Positions 38,701 through 47,700 of a stretch of DNA of 64,000 nt are shown here, in pieces; the stretch's first letter is position 1; every line of letters begins with the position of its first letter. The DNA comes from Zygaena filipendulae (Eukaryota > Arthropoda > Insecta > Lepidoptera > Zygaenidae). The translations under genes and the position numbers were made by a program. The notes under the pieces were generated by a model. It saw nothing but the letters and a program-made list of their open reading frames with translations. It had not been told where the DNA came from and made no database searches. The DNA lies in NCBI GenBank assembly GCA_907165275.2, contig OU015659.1:7544501-7608500 (forward strand). Direction: 5' to 3'.

Positions 38701-41700
38701 AGAATATTATTATTAGTTTGTGCTACCACTGATCGGTTTGAATTCGGTGCCAAGCCCGCTTGTTCTACCCACTTGGTTTGCTCTGCTCACGACGAGCTCG
38801 TGGCGGGAGTGGACTTGGCCCAACTACACATCTACTCCATATTTGGTTTGTCACCGACTTAGTATAGTAGTTCCGATGACCATCTGTGGTCTTCATCATC
38901 AGTTCCACTTCTTAAAATTTTGCTTTCCGAAAGCAAACAAATGATTTACCATAAAACTACCCAAATCGCCATAGGTGTGCCTATAAATTTTGAAGAGTTC
39001 CCTCGATTTCTCCAAAATCCCATCATCAGTTCCTGACTTGGTGACAAAGGTACCAATTTGCAAGTATCCCCTTTCAAACAAAAAACAATTTTCCAAATCT
39101 CTCCAATCGGAACCCGTGAAATACGTATTATTGTTTAGTAGTTCCGATGACCATCTGTGGTCTTCATCATCAGTTTCACTTCTTCAAATTGTGCTTTCCG
39201 AAAGCAAATGAACGATTTACTATAAAAAATACTCAAATCTCTATAGGTGTGCCTATAATTTTTGAAGAGTTCCCTCAATTTCTCCAAGATCCCATCATCA
39301 GATCCCGACTTGGTAGTAATGGGACTTAAGTGGGAGTATATTCTTTCAAACGAAAAAATAATCATCAAAATCAGTTCACGCAGTCGAAAGTTATGAGGTA
39401 ACAAACACAAAAAAAACATACGCGTCGAATTGAGAACTTCCTCCTTTTTGGGAAGTCAAAAAGAAGGAAAATAAACAAAATTTTTACAAAAAAAATTAAA
39501 CCAAATTAAAAAAATACAAAAATGCCCAACGCTAAAAAGATACAAATAACAAAATACCGATTTAATCCAAAAGACTATTCAACTATGTATCTTCTATATT
39601 ATAATAAAAGAGTAGAATCCTCGATTCTGTACATTGAATATTTTTACCTAAAATTAAGAAGGGTGATAAAAGAAGAGTAACCAAGCACAAAAAAAAGTTT
39701 TACAAAATTCTTTTCTGTCTGTCTATCTGTCTGTTCGCGATAATCTCCGAGTCTACTGAACAGATTGTCATGCAGTTTTCACAGGTAGATTAGCCTGGAG
39801 CTACATATAGGCTTTGCTTCATTGAAATCGGATGTCAGGAAAAAAAGTTGTTGTATAAAAACCTTTCGCGCGTGTGAAACCGCGGGGCACAGCTAGTATG
39901 CTAAATAAACCTAGGGCACACAAATTATCTGATGATTTATTTGAAAAAAGATTAGTTATGAATTGTAACTTGAACATCAAGACATCAGAAATGTAAATTG
40001 GAGGTACTTAGGTTGATTGAAAATATACTTCAAAACTAGAATTCAGTGTATTTGAACGTTAGAAATTATTTTCTTGTTTGTTCTTTGAATAATAATTAAC
40101 AATATTTTTAAAAATCTGTGTCATTATTTTTCATCATTTCTTTTACATAGAATTAATAACATGGATGGGTTTGTTTTTAATCACGTTAATCAAATTAATG
40201 ATTATGTGATTAACGTCAATAATAATGATTATGATTACTTTTTCAATCGTGATTAATTCTAATCATAATTAATTTAATCTGATTAAAATTAATTAAATTA
40301 ACTAATCGATTAAAAAATTAATCGAATAATGGCAACACTGCTAAAAATACTAACTACTCTATATTTTTTTCTGTACCTACCCTTGACAACGTGTAGGTAG
40401 TATACAAAATTTAGTTTCTTCCGGGTTAACTTCGGAGTTCCCGTGGAAATTCCGAGATATAAAGTAGGTACCTAGCCTACTACCCCTGACAGCGTGTATG
40501 CTTTCGTGGTGGTAGATTGACCCATTTAGCCATGAAAGCGTAATAAACAAACAAACAAACGAACTCACTTTCGCATTTATAATATTAAGTAAAGATTATA
40601 AATAACTATCAAAAAACGACTTACCTCTCTTTGCCGAGAGCGTCAACTAAGCTTCTTTGGACATATGTATAATGCGATCACATATGCATGAGTTGGAGAA
40701 GCTGTGGATCTTGGACAGATTCAGGGGAAGCGCTCCAGGGGCCGAATTACAATATGATGGAGTGAAAGTGTTGTAGACGCAACAGGAGAAACTCTACAAC
40801 GAAATATTGAACTGGCGCAGGACAGAAGCAGATGGAAACACATTGCATATGGCCACTATCCTCATTAGTGAGGGTACGACAAAGAAGAAGAAGAAGAAGT
40901 AATACAAAGGAACATCCTAATATTATAAATGCGAAAGTTTGTCATGCCATGCCATGGGGATTTCGATAGTAAAGTTGCCAATTATATTGTTTTACCATAA
41001 ACTTAAAAGACCTAAATATTACCGACATAAAAATTAATGATCTCCCTCTTATCAATTAATTAAAATATTGAATAACACACACACACACACAATAAACAAC
41101 GGATTTTTTTTACATCAATGAGACCACACACAATAAATACCACACAAAATTAAACTGCGCACCATTGGCGATACCATAATGGAGACCTGATAGGAGCCCA
41201 AATCGTTCACAAACTCATGTTACTTCCTGTTTCTCTAATACATAATATATGAATTGTTTTAATTTTTTAGTTTATTTACCTAAATACAAATTAACAAACC
41301 ACAATACAAAAATATTAACATGATATTTTTTTGGTACCTACTCATTTTTATTTCATGCGGTTTTAGCCAATAGATACAGTCATTCAAAAGAAAGGTTTAA
41401 ACATATAGTTTATCCAGGAATTTCCGCGGGAGCTCAGAAATGACCGCGGGTGAAACCACGGGGTCAACTAATATAAGCCTTAGTAAATTGGGAAAGTGCA
41501 GAGTTTGTTTAAGTATTTGTTTTTTGTTACGTTTTCACGCGCTAACGGGTCGACCGATCATCACGAAATTGTGCATACGCATCGTCAAGGGTAGATACAG
41601 AAAAGGACTTAGGGCACTTTTTACCCCGGAATTCCTGCGGGAACTCCAAAATTAAGGCCGGTGAAGCCGCGGGTAACAGCTACAGTTTTAAAATATATTT

Positions 41701-44700
41701 GGCTTGATTGGATTTGATTTGAATTTATGTTAGCTCCAGTTTAAAGTCGCTTAAAACGAGCGAGTCACAGGTTCCGATATCCATTGTTGGCTTGAAAGTT
41801 CATACAAGTGTGCCCCGTGCCCTCGCCGAGTGCCCTACAAAGTTGAATGAGATCTCGTTTGAGCCTCATTCAGCTTGGGTATAAGTGCAAATCACACTTA
41901 AAGCGGCGTGTCGCTTCTTCGCTCCACAGGAAATACTAAATTTATTTTTCTCTAATTACGTACTCTTTGAACGGTTTCAATTCAAAAGTACAGTGGGAGT
42001 TTTTGGCGGGAATCAAAGATGGCGGTTCGGTCATTTATTTTCATGTTGATAAAAAATGGTTAAAAATGGGACTTTGTTGTATTATAATATAAGGTGTTGT
42101 ATTGGACAATAATTTTCACAGTGACGGTTTTTTATGTGCTCAAGAAGATAGATGACATTTCGAGCTGATTCCTTCGGTTTCATTTAACTCCGAGAAAGTT
42201 CTTGCAATGCAGTACCGTGCATTACAATGGGGATGTGGACTACTTTTGAAAATCAAAATTCTAATTAGTCCGTCAGTTAGAAAATAAAAAAACAATAGAC
42301 ACGTATTTTTTGCTTTTTCAAATAAATTAACATATACAGAGATAAAGCGCATTAAAGTTTAGGGTGAGGGGGTCGTGACGTCACTAACCGCTAAAACCGC
42401 CATACAAACTGTCAGAATAGTGACGTCACGCGAAATTTCAACTCAATATATCGACGTTATTTTTTGATTACGTAAAAAAAGAAAAAATACGTGTCCAATA
42501 TTTTTTAATAATGAACAAGACGGACTAAAAATTAAAAATTAGTCAACATGCCTATTTCAAACCGTACAACGAAGGATTTTAATAGGAAATACATTGATCT
42601 AATTAATTTTTAAATATGCAAAAAATAAGAAGGAAAAAGTACAGTGAATAATGATTATTGTGTTTAAAAAAACACCATAGTTGGTAAATAATAACAAATA
42701 TTGTTAAAAAAAATATTGACCTGAAGCTATATTGTTGTAACAAGTATACATATAGTAAAGATTGCTGAAAAAATTTACCCGCTAACATAATAAATGTACA
42801 CATGTACACAGTATTTAGCTGTTCAATTAAGAAACAAAGTAACAAGTAAATATAGGTAGGTAGGTACTCTTATGTGTCATTTCTCGTAATTATTTACTGT
42901 GTTTCTTTTTGATGAATAATTCCATAGTTGTCTAGCCGTATCGTTAACGGTACACAACTCTTGAACGTGACATTGGACACGTTATCTATCTACACTAATA
43001 TTATAAAGAGCTAAAGTTTGTGGCGACTGAAGAAATTCCGTTCATCTTGCAAAATTGCAAGAAATTCCGTTCATACCGCTTAGGTGTTTATACTTCCATA
43101 GTTAAAAGCAGTTGAATGAAACGATTGATCAAACGAAACGTCAGATAGTCACTGTAGATAATAAAAACAAAGTATGTGCATAAAGTCAAAAAACAAAGAA
43201 TGTGCACAAAGTCACCGTGTGCTGCTTTTAATGATAAAGATAATCGTGCACAATCATACAAACATACATACAGGAGAAACTGAGAATCTTCTTTTTTTCA
43301 ATCGGTTAGATACAAATAAACTTAAAAATTTACTATTTTATTTAACCCATAGTAACCCCGAAATCCAGAATGACAACTTACGGCGCGAACTATAACGTAG
43401 GTACCTACTAGAACTTAGCGACACTAATCGTGTAATAATATATACCTAAGTCTGAGTACCTAAGTAGGAATCAATATAATTCGATAGTCAGCAAGTTATT
43501 ATTTCAAAAGATTTGGATTAAAAATAAGCATGAAAAAATACCGCATTGTACTTACCTAGTGCCAGCAACAGGTTGCCACACCGCATCCAGTGGCGTGTGC
43601 GCCGGCGGTGGTGGCTCAGCATTATCTGCACCTCCAGCGTCTGTCTTTCCATCCCAACTCTAAAACAAAAATAGTTTAATTTATATAAAAGGCTACAAAC
43701 AATTCAGACATACGAGGATGTCCGTACGAGGAACAAAGTAACCGACATTAGATCAAAATTGCAAATTCCGTAGTGAATTTTCGAAAACTAATATTTCCAA
43801 TTAGCTGTTTACACCCGCATAAAACTCGGGATTTTCGCAGAAAGTCCGGGATAAAAATTACCATAATTTCATGATGTTCAGTTAAGTAATGAAGGCGTGA
43901 AAGGGTTAATATACAAACAGATAAACGTGTTACTTTCGCCTTTATAATACAATTTAATTACAGAAACGCCAAATCTACAGGTTTATTATATTAATGATAA
44001 AAGAAGATAGATTTAAAACTTATCGTTTGAAAGTTAAATATTTTCTAAAGATCACACGATTGAACCGACGACTCCATCCTAATAAGAAAGCATTGCATTG
44101 CATTAGTAATTCTCAATACCAAGTGTCTAGTCGTCCACTAAACGGATTATTATTAGTCGTCCACGGTCCACTAAACTACATAAATTCTCTACAAATATAC
44201 CACCGTGAAATAGTAAATTACTGTTAGATTATAACATCTATCTCGCGATATTGTAAACTGTTAAAAGATTGTGAACCGTAACATACAACCGTAACGTACA
44301 ATTTAATGCATAATATATTGCATTATTTTTCGGTATCTACCTAGATTATGATTATGGTTAGGTTGGGTTTGTACCTACTGCTGACCAAGTCGCCAAAGAC
44401 AGTGAGTGTTACGGTTCACAATCTTTTGACAATTTACAATCTCGCGAGATACCTAGATCTAACGATATTTACAATTTTACAGTGACATACTATACAATTT
44501 ATTTTTGGACGAAAATTGTATATCATATGAAAAGGTTTTTCAATCGGCGTGAAAATCTCGTAATAGAACATTTTGCGTTTAGTGGACGACTAGCAACAGC
44601 CTTCTCAATACCTACTCAAAATTATATGCAAGATTTTCAAAAATTTAAATTTAGAAAGTACGCTAAAACCGCCATTAACGTCTCTAAATAAAAACAGCAC

Positions 44701-47700
44701 CGTTATGACGATCACGTGATAATTTAATTTGAGGTGGCACTAATGAAAGAAATGCTTATCAATAGCAAAAGTTAATCAAGTTGATCGCAATTTGACATGA
44801 GTGATTGGACACATGTGTGTACCTACATGTACGCGTAGAAATAAACTCGATTTAGTGAAATTTAAATGTAATATCACAAGCAATTAAAAACTATTAGAAT
44901 AAAAGTTGGAGCACGCGATTTCACTCACATGAGTTCTAATCAGTAGTTTAGGAGATGAACAGATAGACATTTTTTTACAGTCTTACCTTTACAGTTTTAC
45001 CTTTTGATGCTTATGAGACTTACAAAAATAGCAGGGATAATTAAATTTAAATGAAATTTTTAATTTTCAACATATTTTCTTAACGTATCTATGAATAGAT
45101 ATCTACCTTTATATTTATATAAGTAGTTATGTATATTATTAAATATTTATATTATGTTTCATCCACAATTTTATTCTAATAGGTTCTAGGTAATGATCAC
45201 AACATTATCAGTAGGTACCTAGTCACCTGTGTGCGACCTCAAATGATTTATCATTGACAATAATAACTAAAACACACCCCACTGTCCACAATGCTCAAAC
45301 AATGATTTGTATCTATTTTACCGTGTATTCTGTTTACTCGTAGGTAATTATGAATTAGAAAGCACATCAAAGCACGCGACAAAATCCATTGTGATACCTA
45401 CAAATGTATTTACGAAATACGAAACCATTAATGGTAAAATCGAATAATATTTTTTAGGTACTTTGTTTGAGTATTTAATCGACCCAATAGACACAACGTG
45501 CCCAACTGTCACATTGAGCAAATACAAATAAACTAAAATGCTTTCCAAAGTTTACTTTTTAAGGTCCGTCAGTTGACATTTCTGCCACATAACACTTTTA
45601 AAGTATAAGAAACTAAAACATGAAAAAAAAAACAACATAAAGTCGAATTGAGAACCTCCTCCTTTTTTGGAAGTCGGTTGATTATAATTTATTAACATTA
45701 TTGAAGTTGTCTTTGGACGCATTTAGTATCGCCATAATTTTTAATGAAAGTTTCACTTAAATACAGGACATGTCCTAGGAACACAGGAAAATTGGCAACT
45801 CTAATCTATAATAGTATGAACACGTCTTAACTTTTATAAACGTACCTACACAAATATACACACATAGTACACCGATGCGACGGCATCTTAATAACGCAAG
45901 AGTGGCGTAAAATCACGAATAAAAAAGCTATCATGTTCAATTGAGCGATTCGACTAGGTAAATCAAAAATCGTTAAAGCATAACCCTTCGCAGTCGGGCA
46001 ATAAAAAAAAGTATAGGTACGAGTGAACTCCTCACAGAGCATAGTTAAACATTGTCTGATGTCTAACACTGACAACTACACAGGACGTGATGACCTACTC
46101 ACTCATCATTGATCGTGCAACGAACGACAACCGGCAAGCAATAAAATCTATTGTTCACTTGGATGAGCCACCCAAATAATTAATACGCCAACAAACAACA
46201 AATGCATTGTTTTACGATAATATTTCTCTGCAATTGCAGTTTAGCCGATTACATCTCCAGTTTCGTGGTTATTTCGAATTTATGTACATAACAACTTCCA
46301 CACATGCATATTTTTTATACAATAATGGTGATCGGTGACGACTGATGACGCATTTGGTGCAGGGAAGAAGTTATTGAACATAGAAATTTTTTTTTTTACC
46401 ATTTTTCGTGGAAGACTTGATTCGGTGCCCGGTTTTTCTAAACTAATAATAAAAAAATAGTTTTGTATGACTTGTGGTCGTTTTCATCTCAAGTATTGTA
46501 CCTAAAGCTTCGTAACCTAGTATTATAATCTGATACCTGCAACCTAGTATTATAATTATATTATTGATATATCTATATTGTAACTTGAAACTGACAGCGT
46601 GCTGATGAAGAGTTTGTTGCGCAGCTTCTTCTCTTCAGCCATAGCACTAGGAAGCTGTGAGGGGTGGATATTTTATGGGTGCTGTCATAATAACTGTAAT
46701 TATATTGACGTCAAAAAAAGAGCCACATTATGGGCCAAATTTGAATAAAGGATTTGACTTTGATAACCTTAAAAGAAATCTGCGGGCACGGTAGTGCCCC
46801 CGCCAAGAAGAGCCAAGCGACGCGCAAGGGCACTAACTACCTTTTCTGAATTTAGTTTTACAGTTTATAATCTGGGTTGAGGCAAGATTTTATTATAGCC
46901 TCGTCTAAGAACCAATGTATCTGTATATCTGTGGTCGTGTGTAATAAAATTTGATCAATTATTCATGACCGTGGCCGACCATTTGTTTATGACTTTTAAT
47001 TTATTGCTATTTGTAAATTTTCGAAAACAGCGTAAAATAAAATTGCAAAATATCAAAGTTTATTGAAACAATAACAAAGCACAATAAAACATCAGTGATA
47101 CTTTTGATTTCTCGAGGTGGCTAGAGACCCCTTTTATGCTCGTATTTAGAATTTTTATGTACAACTCAAATAACGTAAAAAAATATAAGTAAAGGAAAAA
47201 TTATGCACCCAGCATTAGAGATTGTGTGTATAAGTATGTAGCATACTCTTTGGTATTTTAATTACTTTTACTTTCATCGATTAGGCTTACAAGTATTCAA
47301 CCTTTTATTGCTTCCTCTACGTAAAAATTACAAACAGTAAAGAAAGTTTGTTTATAACTACTAGAATATACAATAGGTACTAGACGTTCCCCGCGGTTGC
47401 ACCCGCGGTAATTTCGGAGTATCCGCAGGAATTAATTCCGGGTTACAAATATGGCCCGTGTTTATTTATTTATTTATCTATTTATTTATTTTTTTACTTT
47501 AACCTACAGCACTTAAAAACTAATTAACAGTATTTTTATACATTACTTATTGCCAATTATGGATTAACATTTTGTAAACTAATAACACATTACAATGTGC
47601 TGACACCGAATCAGAATACAAAGCCCCAAACTAAACAGCATTACTTTTATACATGAATAGATACAACACCATTACTTATGCATGCATAATATTGTTACTC

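Larger units (their letters stand above)
37731..40340. mobile_element. hAT-like non-autonomous element, 2,610 bp
   Basis: Left end CAGTGTTGGC, right end GGCAACACTG (inverted), flanked by a perfect 8-bp duplication CTAAAAAT (37723-37730, 40341-40348). Both subterminal regions are packed with TTAAT/GATTA words (37743-37785, 40165-40330), as hAT ends often are. Inside are five ~100-bp tandem units and a 268-bp duplication but no transposase frame. It interrupts a short element whose halves lie on either side. Sits in GT92 intron 2. Confidence 0.8.
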
